A stretch of 64,000 nt of DNA from Bacteroides faecis MAJ27. GTDB taxonomy: Bacteria; Bacteroidota; Bacteroidia; Bacteroidales; Bacteroidaceae. The notes under the pieces are model-generated. The model was not told where the DNA came from, did not search any database, and worked only from the letters and a program-made list of their open reading frames with translations. The stretch lies in contig NZ_FNNN01000001.1 of the NCBI RefSeq assembly GCF_900106755.1, positions 310,001-374,000 of the forward strand, in the 5' to 3' direction. The translations under genes and the position numbers were made by a program. Shown in pieces: positions 52,836 through 62,584 of the stretch. Each line of letters starts with the position of its first letter. The first letter of the stretch is position 1.

Positions 52836-55175
52836 TTAATTGATTCCGTTCGTTAATGAGTAAGGTTTGTCCTCAGCTGATAATCCCCGACGTTTATTCG
52901 GCGATGACGCCATTTTAAATTCCAGTACGCCTCCTTTCAGGATATCCGCGTGTGTGATGTACATTTTATCATAAGATACTCCATTCAGTTTCAGCGACTG
53001 CACATAACGTTTCTTGTCGCTGACACCGGGTGCCTTGATCTCTAATGTTTTCCCATTGGGAAGCTTCAATTTGACATAGGGCAGATAAGGTGCACCCAGC
53101 ACGTACTGATCTGTGCCCGGACAAACCGGATAAAAACCCATGACAGAGAATAGATACCATGCCGACATCTGTCCGCAATCATCATTTCCTCCCAGTCCAT
53201 TGATGTCATTCTTGTACATCTTGTTCAGAATCTCACGCAGCCAATACTGCGTCTTCCACGGTTGCGAAGTCCATGCGTACAGATAAGGAACATGATGGCT
53301 CGGCTCATTGCCATGCACATATCCGCCCACCAGGCATTCTTCCGTAATATCCTCATTATGTTCATAATACTTCTCCGGCAGATGCATGGAGAAGAGTTCG
53401 TCCAGCTTCTGCACGAATGTCTTTTCTCCTCCCATCAGATCCATCATACCAAACACATCATGCGGTACGTGGAAGGAGAAGTTCCATGAATTACCTTCGA
53501 TAAAGCCTTCACCATAAGTTTGCAACACATCGAACTCTTTTTTGAATGTACCATCACTATAGCGGGGACGGGCAAAGCCGATACTTGTATCATAGATATT
53601 ACGGTAGTTCAGAGCACGCTTCCGATACGTTTCGGCCAGTTCTTTATTACCCGCATTCAATGCCGTCTGATAAATAGTCCAGTCGTCATAGGCATATTCC
53701 AGCGTGGAAGAAGCTGCCGTACCGCTCTTGTCCAAGGGGATATAGCCCAGCTTCATATAATCGGCTACTCCTTCGTAATAAGGTACGGTAGAAGTACTGA
53801 CCATCGCCGCCAACGCCTCGTCAGCATTCGAAAAGACTCCTTTGGTTATCGCATCGGCCAACACCGATACGGCATGGTAACCGCTCATACACCAGTTCTC
53901 ATTTCCCATCAGACTCCAGACCGGCAACATGCCGTGTACACTCTGCTGCTCATGCTTGATCATAGATTCTACCATATCCGCATTGCGTTCCGGTTTCACC
54001 AGATTGAGGAACGGATGTTCCGCACGGTATGTATCCCAAAGCGAGAAAATCGTATAGTTAGTAAATCCTTTGGCCTGATGGATATTGTGATCCAAACCAC
54101 GATAAGAACCGTCCACATCCATATATACGGACGGATTAATCATGGTATGATAAAGCGAAGTATAGAACATTGCCTTCTGGTCGGGGGTACCTTCTACTTC
54201 GAAATGATCTAGCTCATTGTTCCAGTCTGTCCGGGCAGCTTCAGCCAGCTGTTCAAAGCTTTTTCCGGAAACTTCGGCACGGAGATTTTTAACAGCCCCC
54301 TCCGTACTGACTGCCGAAAGCGCTACTTTCACAACCAGTTCCGGGTCCTCAGCCGTATCGAAGTTGAAATAGGCAACAATCTTACGTCCGGTGATTTCGG
54401 GAAAATTCTTTTCCATGTTGAAGCGACGCCAGAATCCGTTGTACAGTACCTTTTGCTTATCCTTATAACCGTAGTCCTTGATCGGTTGTGACAAGGAAAT
54501 AGCAAAATAGGTATAATTCGTGCGTGCCCATCCGTTAGTGATACGATATCCTGTCAGTAATGTATCATTTTCCACCCGCAGGTTTGCCCACAATACTTTG
54601 CCGTCATAATTATAGATACCATGCACCAAGTCCAGAATCAGATGACCGTCTTTTCCTTTCGGGAACGTATATTTATGTACACCGACCCGCTGCGTGGCAG
54701 TCATCTGAGCTTTAATGCCATAGTCGTCCAGCATTACCTCATAATATCCGGGAGTTGCTTTTTCGGTGGCATGACTGAAACGCGAACGGTATCCTTCTTC
54801 CGGATGATCCGCCCGTCCGGGGTTCAGCTTCAGATCACCGACAGCAGGCATCAGCAGGATATCTCCCAAGTCCGAATGTCCCGTACCGCTGAGGTGGGTG
54901 TGACTGAAACCGACAATGGTCTTGTCCCGATACTGGTAACCGGCACAATACTCATAAGCGTTTTTCTGATATGCACCGTTTATATTATGTGGTATTGTAT
55001 CTGTGTCCGGACTCAATTGTACCCATCCGAAAGGTGTACAGGCACCGGGAAAAGTATGCCCCATACCATTGGTTCCGATAATCGGATTAACGTAATCTAC
55101 CGGTTGCTGAGCTACGGCAGACAAGGTTGCCGCCGCCATAGTCATCATCAATACTTTCTTTTTCATCTTATTCAT
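52836..55175 (-). CDS. GH92 exo-alpha-mannosidase (BT_3963-like)
   Basis: It has 779 residues from the ATG at 55175, or 776 from the ATG at 55166, which has a better-spaced AGGT upstream. The signal peptide ends near LSAVAQQP. The GH92 body begins at VDYVNPIIGTNG. The acid-equivalent is E560 (FIEGNSWNFSF) and the D644 equivalent is D666 in GNDDCGQMSAW. The HE motif is absent, so non-alpha-1,2 activity is predicted. It is encoded 6 bp downstream of the GH92 at 55182, so the two are surely co-transcribed, pairing a predicted alpha-1,2 enzyme with one of another linkage. Confidence 0.95.
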   Translation of the reverse strand: MNKMKKKVLMMTMAAATLSAVAQQPVDYVNPIIGTNGMGHTFPGACTPFGWVQLSPDTDTIPHNINGAYQKNAYEYCAGYQYRDKTIVGFSHTHLSGTGHSDLGDILLMPAVGDLKLNPGRADHPEEGYRSRFSHATEKATPGYYEVMLDDYGIKAQMTATQRVGVHKYTFPKGKDGHLILDLVHGIYNYDGKVLWANLRVENDTLLTGYRITNGWARTNYTYFAISLSQPIKDYGYKDKQKVLYNGFWRRFNMEKNFPEITGRKIVAYFNFDTAEDPELVVKVALSAVSTEGAVKNLRAEVSGKSFEQLAEAARTDWNNELDHFEVEGTPDQKAMFYTSLYHTMINPSVYMDVDGSYRGLDHNIHQAKGFTNYTIFSLWDTYRAEHPFLNLVKPERNADMVESMIKHEQQSVHGMLPVWSLMGNENWCMSGYHAVSVLADAITKGVFSNADEALAAMVSTSTVPYYEGVADYMKLGYIPLDKSGTAASSTLEYAYDDWTIYQTALNAGNKELAETYRKRALNYRNIYDTSIGFARPRYSDGTFKKEFDVLQTYGEGFIEGNSWNFSFHVPHDVFGMMDLMGGEKTFVQKLDELFSMHLPEKYYEHNEDITEECLVGGYVHGNEPSHHVPYLYAWTSQPWKTQYWLREILNKMYKNDINGLGGNDDCGQMSAWYLFSVMGFYPVCPGTDQYVLGAPYLPYVKLKLPNGKTLEIKAPGVSDKKRYVQSLKLNGVSYDKMYITHADILKGGVLEFKMASSPNKRRGLSAEDKPYSLTNGIN

Positions 55176-55181
55176 ACCTGC

Positions 55182-57467
55182 TTATTTTTTATCACGAGAG
55201 AAGGAATAGGGGAAATCGGATTCGTTAATACCTCTTCCTTTATTCGGTTTATTATCCATATCAAATACCAGACGTCCGCCTTTCAGCAAGTCGAAGTGAT
55301 TCAGGTAATTCTTTGTATAGTTCTTGCCGTTATAGTTCAGCGAACGGATGTAACGATTGTCATCACTGTTCTTGGGAGCGGAGATTTCCAGTTTCTTGCC
55401 GTTCTCCAGTGTGATCGTCGCTTTCTTGAAATAAGGAGCACCCATCACGTACTCATTGCTGCCCGGACATACCGGATAGAAACCCAAAGCGGTAAACACG
55501 TACCAAGCAGAAGTCTGTCCGTTGTCTTCATCGCCGCAATAGCCGTCGGGAGTGGCAAAGTAAAGGCGGTTCATCACTTCACGCAGCCAGTACTGGGCTT
55601 TCCAGGGTTCGCCTGCATAGTTATACAAGTAAATCATGTGCTGGATAGGCTGGTTGCCGTGCGCATAGTTCCCCATGTTAGCAATCTCCATTTCACGGAT
55701 TTCATGAATCACGCCTCCATAATAGCTATCATCAAATATCGGTGGAAGGTTGAATACTGAATCGAGCATGCTGACAAACATCTTTCTTCCACCCATCAGA
55801 TCGGCCAGTCCCTGTACATCATGGAATACAGACCACGTATAGTGCCAGCTGTTTCCTTCGGTAAAGGCATCTCCCCATTTGAACGGGTTGAAAGGAGTCT
55901 GGAAAGTTCCATCAGCATTCTTTCCGCGCATCAGTTTAGTCTCCGGATCGAACAGGTTGCGATAGTTCTGGCTTCTTTTCTTATAAACTTCCAGTTCTTC
56001 CGCCGGACGGCCTAACTTTTCACCCATACGGTAGATGCACCAGTCATCGTATGCATACTCCAGCGTACGGGCAGCATTCTCGTTAATCTTCACATCGTAA
56101 GGTACATAGCCCAGTTTATTATAATATTCGTATCCACGACGTCCTGTTGTAGAAACTCTCGGGTGTACACTGTTGGCTCCCTTGAGCAAACCTTCATACA
56201 TTTTCTCTGCATCTGCCTTGGTCACGTTCTTCATGAAAGCATCTGCCACTACAGAAGCCGAATTGTTTCCGACCATACAACCACGATGTCCCGGACTTGC
56301 CCATTCGGGGAAGAATCCGCTTTCAAGGTATGTATTCAACAGTCCTTCCTGCATCTTCTCGCCCATCGAAGGATATACCAGATTGACGAAGGGGAACAGG
56401 CAACGGAATGTATCCCAGAATCCGGTATCGGTAAACATATAGCCCGGACGGATTTCACCGTTATAAGGACTGTAATGTACGGTTTCACCCTTCGCATTCA
56501 CTTCATGGAACATACGGGGGAATAATACCGAACGATACAGACAAGAATAGAAGGTACGCATCCGGTTCTCATCATCGTCTTCGACTTTGATACGTCCCAG
56601 TACGTCATTCCAAACTTTACGTCCGGCTTCCTTGGTCTGTTCGAATGTCTTGTTTCCGATTTCTTTCAGATTCAGTTCCGCCTGTTCGGGGCTGATGAAT
56701 GAGGAAGCCACTTTGGCATGCACCTGCTCGCCTTTCTTTGTCGAAAAACCGATGGCAGCACCTACATGATTGGATTGCAGTTCAAGATGCGTCTCTACCA
56801 GATGGTAGTCCGCCCATACTTTATTAAATGTAAAAGGCTTGTCGAACTCTATCACAAAGTAGTTCTTGAAGTTTTGTGGAACACCGCCACTGTTGCGTGT
56901 CGTATAACCTATAATCTTATTTTCCTCAGGAATCACTTTCACATACGAACCCCGGTCGAAGGCATCTATTACCACATAAGCATCGGATGCTTCGGGGAAC
57001 GTGAAACGGAAGTATGCACAACGCTCTGTCGGGGCAATCTCCGTTGTCATGTTATACTCTGACAGATAAACGCTATAATAATAGGGAGTTGCTTTCTCTG
57101 CTTTGTGCGAAAACCAGGAAGCACGGCTGTCCTGATCTATCTTCAGCTGTTTGGTCATCGGCATGATGGAGAACTGTCCGTAGTCATTGATCCAGGGACT
57201 GGGCTGATGGGTCTGCTTGAAACCTCTGATTTTGTCAGAAGCATACGTGTAAGCCCAGCCGTCGCCCATTTTTCCGGTCTGCGGCATCCAGAAGTTCATC
57301 CCCCAGGGAAGTGCGATGGCAGGATAAGTATTTCCGTTGGAGAGCGAAATTTTGGAGTCGGTTCCCATCAGGGGATTCACGTAATCCACCGGCTGCTTTT
57401 GTGCAAAAACAGAAGAGACTCCCAATAGCAGGGTCATTGTGATAGACAGTAGTTTCTGTTTATTCAT
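55182..57467 (-). CDS. GH92 alpha-mannosidase, predicted alpha-1,2-specific (BT_3962-like)
   Basis: It has 761 residues with a type I signal peptide (cut near VFAQKQ). It is the close paralogue of the GH92 at 12924, sharing PSPWINDYGQFSIMP, GHRGCMVGNNSAS and HGNQPIQHMIYLY. The proposed acid is E537 in TEGNSWHYTW, the +1 subsite pair is H588-E589 in VIHEIREM, and the base aspartates are D646/D648 in CGDEDNGQTSAW. These match the residues that define alpha-1,2 specificity in BT3990. It is first in its transcription unit, after the terminator at 57692-57740 and a 220-bp leader region in which I find no clear promoter. Confidence 0.95.
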   Translation of the reverse strand: MNKQKLLSITMTLLLGVSSVFAQKQPVDYVNPLMGTDSKISLSNGNTYPAIALPWGMNFWMPQTGKMGDGWAYTYASDKIRGFKQTHQPSPWINDYGQFSIMPMTKQLKIDQDSRASWFSHKAEKATPYYYSVYLSEYNMTTEIAPTERCAYFRFTFPEASDAYVVIDAFDRGSYVKVIPEENKIIGYTTRNSGGVPQNFKNYFVIEFDKPFTFNKVWADYHLVETHLELQSNHVGAAIGFSTKKGEQVHAKVASSFISPEQAELNLKEIGNKTFEQTKEAGRKVWNDVLGRIKVEDDDENRMRTFYSCLYRSVLFPRMFHEVNAKGETVHYSPYNGEIRPGYMFTDTGFWDTFRCLFPFVNLVYPSMGEKMQEGLLNTYLESGFFPEWASPGHRGCMVGNNSASVVADAFMKNVTKADAEKMYEGLLKGANSVHPRVSTTGRRGYEYYNKLGYVPYDVKINENAARTLEYAYDDWCIYRMGEKLGRPAEELEVYKKRSQNYRNLFDPETKLMRGKNADGTFQTPFNPFKWGDAFTEGNSWHYTWSVFHDVQGLADLMGGRKMFVSMLDSVFNLPPIFDDSYYGGVIHEIREMEIANMGNYAHGNQPIQHMIYLYNYAGEPWKAQYWLREVMNRLYFATPDGYCGDEDNGQTSAWYVFTALGFYPVCPGSNEYVMGAPYFKKATITLENGKKLEISAPKNSDDNRYIRSLNYNGKNYTKNYLNHFDLLKGGRLVFDMDNKPNKGRGINESDFPYSFSRDKK

Positions 57468-57691
57468 GATACTAAGAGTTAAACTATTAATATTAGATTA
57501 GCGAGTGTTATTATTCACGTTACAAATTAACGCAATAGAAAATTAATAACTATACTCTAACGTGACAAAAAGCACGTCCGGACGAGAATGTCAGAGTAGA
57601 GAACTAGGAGTCAAACAGAGCACAAATTAAATTACTAATAATCAAATAATTGCCCATAAAAAAAATACAAATAGAGTACAAACAAAAACAA

Positions 57692-57740
57692 AAGCAAGAA
57701 AGTAATCGAGATTATGTTCTGTTTACTTTCTTGCTTTTTT
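57692..57740 (-). terminator. Intrinsic terminator after the SusC/D-peptidase operon
   Basis: AAGCAAGAAAGTAA (57692-57705) pairs perfectly with TTACTTTCTTGCTT (57723-57736). On the - strand the stem follows the stop of the DUF4302 gene at 57751 by 11 bp and is trailed by T-rich sequence. It splits the second locus into two transcription units. Confidence 0.88.
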
Positions 57741-57750
57741 CAAAGACTGG

Positions 57751-58986
57751 TTACTTCTTCATTCTAAACCAACGCTCACCTGTAGCACTTAGCACATACA
57801 CCATATTGTCGTTGTCATCATAACTCCAATAGAAGCCGTCTTCCGAAACACAGAAAGAGAGGAATTTACTGTAATCCTGCTGTACACGGTTATAATCAGC
57901 CGGATTATTATTCCATCCGAATAAATCATATGGTTCGCCCAAGCTGATGAATATACGACCAGTAGCATTATCTGCTGTCATAGTAACCGCAAAGCCAATA
58001 TAAGATCCCATACCACTCCACGGACAAGCAATCAAATTTCTCGGATTACGATCATCAAACTCCACACCAGAGTGGAAGATTCCCTTAAAGTCCGCATGAA
58101 TCTCATCCTGATCTACTATATGGGTTTTCCAACCATCTGCATACCATGCTGCAATATCAGAGGCTTTCCGAGTATCACATACAACATTAGCATTGTCAGT
58201 TTCAATTTCACCATTCAAATAGTTATAATAGAGTTTATTCAAACTTATCCCATCTACCGTCACATTGCTACCCAAAGTCAACACTGCATTTTCATCATTC
58301 GTTGTATCAATTATCATCGGATACTCTGTGTGTTTTACCACACCGTTATCTATTGCAGAAATCTTCACTTTCCAATTATTGCTCTCGTCGCAAATAATCA
58401 AATAGTGTGCAAGGAAAGAAGAGGATGACCTACGAAATACACCGTTATTCAACTCTCCTTTAAGCAAATCCATGGCCTGTGCTTTATTGTAAGCAATAAT
58501 AGCCAATCGTTTTCTCTCCTTAGCTTGTTGCAAAGCTGCAGTTGAGACCGGAGTCAAGATCATTTCTTTGCCATGCGTCTGTCCTACAGCTGTAATTTGT
58601 GAATCAGAATACCCCGTAATGACAAATGTCGTCTCCGAGTTTTCGTTCAAATATTGTAGCATTCCTCCATTCAGCAAGGTAAGCAACACCGCTTTTTCCC
58701 CTTGGAAATCCAGAGAATAATCTGTTCCAACCTCATTCTTCAACAACGTTTCGTCTGAATCCGATGCTACATTTCCTTCTTCATCAAACTGAAAGTAGAA
58801 CGTTATTCCTTGATAAATCATTTTCCATCCGTCTGCCGCACACAGCAGTTCTTTTACTTCTGAAGGACGCAAGCGGTCTGCACTCATGTCACCTTCATGT
58901 TCCCAGTCTTTCCAAGGTTCCGTCATGCCACAGCTATAAAAAACCAGGCAACACAACGACAACATTATATAAATAAGTTTCTTCAT
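57751..58986 (-). CDS. DUF4302 family lipoprotein
   Basis: It has 411 residues with a lipoprotein signal (cysteine in VFYSCGMTEPW at 19). I recognise the start of the mature chain (DRLRPSEVKELLCAADGWKM, then IYQGITFYFQFDEEGN) as DUF4302, a family found beside SusC/D pairs in Bacteroidetes; its function is unknown. The rest is beta-rich with no catalytic signature. Position after susD and the peptidase suggests a surface accessory protein. It ends the upstream transcription unit, right before a terminator. Confidence 0.85.
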   Translation of the reverse strand: MKKLIYIMLSLCCLVFYSCGMTEPWKDWEHEGDMSADRLRPSEVKELLCAADGWKMIYQGITFYFQFDEEGNVASDSDETLLKNEVGTDYSLDFQGEKAVLLTLLNGGMLQYLNENSETTFVITGYSDSQITAVGQTHGKEMILTPVSTAALQQAKERKRLAIIAYNKAQAMDLLKGELNNGVFRRSSSSFLAHYLIICDESNNWKVKISAIDNGVVKHTEYPMIIDTTNDENAVLTLGSNVTVDGISLNKLYYNYLNGEIETDNANVVCDTRKASDIAAWYADGWKTHIVDQDEIHADFKGIFHSGVEFDDRNPRNLIACPWSGMGSYIGFAVTMTADNATGRIFISLGEPYDLFGWNNNPADYNRVQQDYSKFLSFCVSEDGFYWSYDDNDNMVYVLSATGERWFRMKK

Positions 58987-59011
58987 GATGTTTTTCTTTT
59001 AAGATTTGAAA

Positions 59012-60553
59012 TTAGAAATTAGGTATATATCCTCCCAAGTCCGGTCCCACTCCATAATTCTTGGCTGCTCCCGGCGCACAAATACGTAAGTCGATCATCG
59101 GCGGAATCCGTCCGTCATCCTTCACTTTCATCACACCGTCGGTAGTACCTCCCCAAGGATTCCGCATCTTGAAAAGATGAGTATTATCATCCGGCAAGAT
59201 AAACGTAAACGCATGCCCACTGGTCGTCTGCCAGTTTTGATCTACCTGTTCACCGCTTCTTGTAAAACCACCGATCACCAGTCTACCTTGTTTGAGCGAC
59301 ACTTCCACCGCGCGTTGCAAGTCTTCGGCAATCAATGCATTTGCACCGAAACCTACACTTTCCCCGTCGCCGGTAAAGATAGCAGAAACATATTCAGTAC
59401 CGATACCACCTACATTAGAACTACCTTGATAGATCTGATTCCACTTAATCATAGCCTTTTCGAGAATCGTAGCCCAAGTGACTTCTTTATTTCTGCCGCC
59501 TAAGGCACCTAAATCGCCACTATTACCGATAAAATAGTCGCCGCCTACACCCACTGATATTTGTTTTCCTTTCGGATCATACATAGTAACTGTGTATGTT
59601 TTGTCCATATTATCCTTGATAATGTGTTTTACGAAACGGGGATAGAGGTATGCCATCGAAGCAATCACCGCACAAGCACAGCAGTCACCTACCCAACGCT
59701 GATTTACATCAGACATCACAGGATTTCCATTTGGATAAATGGATACAACATTGAATGTATTCCATGCCATCTTCGTCCCGCCATCTCCAAATGGTTCAGG
59801 TTCTTCAGCAGGGTCGGCAAGCCATTTCAGGTCCGCTGCCGTAGCTTCTCTGTCATTCTCATGCTGTCTGCCCATCGGAGTTATCGCACTAAACGTACTG
59901 GAACCTTTACTAGCAATCAAGTCGTTGATATTCTCCGTATATGAACGCATGGCAACCAGTTTCCATTCAGCTATCTGCGTGGCAGCACCACCATTGTTCG
60001 CTTCAACAGAAAGTCTATAGTAACGATAGGAAGTTGCATTATCCACTTCATAGCTTTTCTCTTCTTTTCTCGCTGCAAAAAGTTGGTTTGTCTGCGCATC
60101 CAGTTCTGTCCACGTAGTATTATCATTAGAACCATAGAGTGTCCAATCTTTCGGGTCCATTTCGGGGGTATCGGCAGCCGAGGTCAACGAATAGGCAGTG
60201 ACAGCCTTACTACTATTTCCATTCCAAGTGATGTTGAAACTACTATGATAAGTAACATACTTCGTATCAGCATTATCGTCTACCAAACGTCTGATTTCCG
60301 AACCGACAGGAGCATCAGCATATTGCGCTATAATTGTACCACTGGAGGGCATATTCGTGTTACCCGAACCAAGTACATAAGAAACCGGAGCATCTTCGTT
60401 CGGACCTTCTCCTCCATTATCTCCTTCATCATCGTCGGACGAACATCCTGCCAGACAAAAGGGAATTAGCAGCACCCAAAGAAAAATGATTCTCTTCACT
60501 GCATTCACATCGCTACATCTTATTTGAGGTATCTTCATTGTTTTTCTTTTCAT
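59012..60553 (-). CDS. Discoidin-domain lipoprotein with calpain-like (C2) cysteine peptidase domain
   Basis: Predicted cell-surface cysteine peptidase of 513 residues. The lipoprotein signal ends at cysteine 37 (PFCLAGCSSDD). Residues about 60-200 look like an F5/8C (discoidin) binding domain. The catalytic half has RWVGDCCACAVIASMAYL with nucleophile C291, TTSGHAFTFILPD with H447, and MRNPWGGTTDG with N465. GDC, GHA and RNPWG in this order are the calpain triad (known in bacteria from P. gingivalis Tpr). Here GDC is followed by C instead of the usual W. A second possible start is the ATG at 60538. It lies between susD (42-bp gap) and the DUF4302 gene (25-bp gap). Confidence 0.85.
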   Translation of the reverse strand: MKRKTMKIPQIRCSDVNAVKRIIFLWVLLIPFCLAGCSSDDDEGDNGGEGPNEDAPVSYVLGSGNTNMPSSGTIIAQYADAPVGSEIRRLVDDNADTKYVTYHSSFNITWNGNSSKAVTAYSLTSAADTPEMDPKDWTLYGSNDNTTWTELDAQTNQLFAARKEEKSYEVDNATSYRYYRLSVEANNGGAATQIAEWKLVAMRSYTENINDLIASKGSSTFSAITPMGRQHENDREATAADLKWLADPAEEPEPFGDGGTKMAWNTFNVVSIYPNGNPVMSDVNQRWVGDCCACAVIASMAYLYPRFVKHIIKDNMDKTYTVTMYDPKGKQISVGVGGDYFIGNSGDLGALGGRNKEVTWATILEKAMIKWNQIYQGSSNVGGIGTEYVSAIFTGDGESVGFGANALIAEDLQRAVEVSLKQGRLVIGGFTRSGEQVDQNWQTTSGHAFTFILPDDNTHLFKMRNPWGGTTDGVMKVKDDGRIPPMIDLRICAPGAAKNYGVGPDLGGYIPNF

Positions 60554-60595
60554 TAATTTCTTTCATTCATTCGCAGATCGGACATCCGAAGTATA

Positions 60596-62560
60596 TTACT
60601 CCGTTGTCCATCCCAGATTTTGTACCATCTTCGGATTACGACGTACATCTTCGTCAGGAATCGGGAAGAGGTAATGTTTAGGCAAAAATGTACGTGTTTC
60701 TACTACTACCTTCTCAAAAAATGCAGGAGCATCCGAACGGAAAGCCATACCATGAATAGGTCCGCCTTCTCCACCTCTATGATATTTAGGATAAATCCAA
60801 TCATCGCCTACAGCCATATCGGCTACTTTCCAACGACGTACATCAAAGAAGTGATTCCATTCGAACATCAGCTCAACCAAACGTTCACGATGAATACGTT
60901 TGTCCACTCCGTCACGTGTATCTTCATAAGGAATGCATGCAAATCCATTATCGTCCGTAGTACCTACCGCACCATATCCAGGAATACCAGCACGGGCGCG
61001 TATCTTATTTACATACTTAATCGCTTCATTACGTTGGTCACAAGCGCTCAACGTTTCAGCATATCCCAAGTACATGTCAGCCAAACGAAGCAAAGTTGCA
61101 CAATGCCTGTTAGCCCCGCTACGTCCTTCTTTTGAAGCCATTTTACGCATACCATAACCTGTGTAAGGGGCATCCCAATTGGCATTAGCATAACCGGAAT
61201 TACCGTTATAAGTCAATTCTGTGGTTATTTCTCCACGCGGAGTATCTGTCTTCAACCAAGTAGAACCATGGAATGTAATGTTCGTATAAAAACGCGGTTC
61301 GCGATTAGCCCATTGTTTCAATGTTTGATTCAAATTGCTCTTGAAATAGGTTCTGGAAGGAACTACTTCGTCAGTATAGTCACTCGACCATCCCAAATAT
61401 TCATTAGAAGGTACCCCCTCATATTCTTTATAGTTCGTATCGTCAACAATCCGGCGACCGTCTTTCATAAAGTACAAGTCCACCATTTCCTGAGGTACAC
61501 CAAATCCCAGACCACCTCTCAAAGCACCATTATTATCATCGTACCCCTTGTGATAAGGCGTGGTCTCGTAAGCCCGGTAATCATGGTCTGCCAAGCGAAT
61601 GAAAATCTGTTCTTTATTCTCTGTGCCGTACAAAACTCCCGATGTCACTTTTCTATAAGATTCATAGAAATCAATCTTTCCATCGGCTGTTTTCTCCGTA
61701 TATAAAGAGAAAGTGTTACCGTATTCATCAAAGAATTCTTTGTAAGCATCACGAGCAGCCTCCCATTTCGCTTTTTCCTGCGATTTATCTTGCGGGAAGA
61801 GTTGCTTGCCACTTTCCGGATTAACGATGGCGGCATAATCGGGATTACAATTGAATAGCGGACTTGCCGCATACAACAACATTTTCGCTTTGAAAGCTTT
61901 ACATGCAGCTCTGTCTATACGTCCCAAATTGGATCCGTCATATCTATCAGGAAGCTCATTTGCCGCATCATCAAATTCCTTCGCCATAAAATCCACACAT
62001 TCATCTACCGTATTACGTTCTTTCAGCAGTTCAGCAGTAGAAATATCCAATGGAATCGGTTCTTCCCCCAAAATCACAAATGGACCGTAGGAACGGAAAA
62101 TCATGAAGTAATAGAAAGCACGCAAAGCTCTGGCTTGCGCTTTCCACTGTTTGCGTTGTGCGGCCGAAGCTTCCAAACAACGGTCTACATTCATGATAAA
62201 TGTACTGGCACGAGAAATTCCTTTATAATACTCGATGTACCAGAAGTTTATCCATGAGGAACCTGCATAGGTGGCTCCGGAAGCCCATTCGCTACCATTA
62301 TTTCCGTCCCATGAAAGCTTGCATTCCAACGAACCGGTTGTCCAGATCCCCGACATCGTATTCCTTGCAGAACGTTCTAATGTTTCATCGGGCACATAAT
62401 TATACACGTTATTCAAAAACTGTTCTGTCTTCGAGCGATTAGTAAACGTATCCTCCAAGTCATATTGTTCACCGGGGATTGCATCGAAGAAATCATTGCA
62501 CGAACTAAGTCCGACCGCCAAACACAGCGCCAAAGTTCCTATTTTAAATATATTTTTCAT
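60596..62560 (-). CDS. SusD/RagB-like outer-membrane lipoprotein (BT_3959-like)
   Basis: It has 654 residues, longer than most SusD proteins. The lipoprotein signal ends at cysteine 21 (AVGLSSCNDFFD). Family features are QFLNNVYNYVPDE, ARALRAFYYFMIFRSYGPFV and the C-terminal HRERLVELMFEWNHFFDVRRW with LPKHYLFPIPDEDV. It is encoded 24 bp downstream of susC. Its ligand is unknown; the linked peptidases and mannosidases suggest mannosylated glycoprotein or glycopeptide. Confidence 0.95.
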   Translation of the reverse strand: MKNIFKIGTLALCLAVGLSSCNDFFDAIPGEQYDLEDTFTNRSKTEQFLNNVYNYVPDETLERSARNTMSGIWTTGSLECKLSWDGNNGSEWASGATYAGSSWINFWYIEYYKGISRASTFIMNVDRCLEASAAQRKQWKAQARALRAFYYFMIFRSYGPFVILGEEPIPLDISTAELLKERNTVDECVDFMAKEFDDAANELPDRYDGSNLGRIDRAACKAFKAKMLLYAASPLFNCNPDYAAIVNPESGKQLFPQDKSQEKAKWEAARDAYKEFFDEYGNTFSLYTEKTADGKIDFYESYRKVTSGVLYGTENKEQIFIRLADHDYRAYETTPYHKGYDDNNGALRGGLGFGVPQEMVDLYFMKDGRRIVDDTNYKEYEGVPSNEYLGWSSDYTDEVVPSRTYFKSNLNQTLKQWANREPRFYTNITFHGSTWLKTDTPRGEITTELTYNGNSGYANANWDAPYTGYGMRKMASKEGRSGANRHCATLLRLADMYLGYAETLSACDQRNEAIKYVNKIRARAGIPGYGAVGTTDDNGFACIPYEDTRDGVDKRIHRERLVELMFEWNHFFDVRRWKVADMAVGDDWIYPKYHRGGEGGPIHGMAFRSDAPAFFEKVVVETRTFLPKHYLFPIPDEDVRRNPKMVQNLGWTTE

Positions 62561-62584
62561 ATCCTTCTTGCTAACTGATTATTA

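Noticed and set aside
54621..55760. A 379-codon open frame on the + strand
   Set aside because: It lies antisense to two GH92 genes. The translation is low-complexity and has no domain signature; the GH92 frames are certain. Similar long shadows (5230-5757, 10913-11713, 50741-51343, 53520-54212) were rejected for the same reason.
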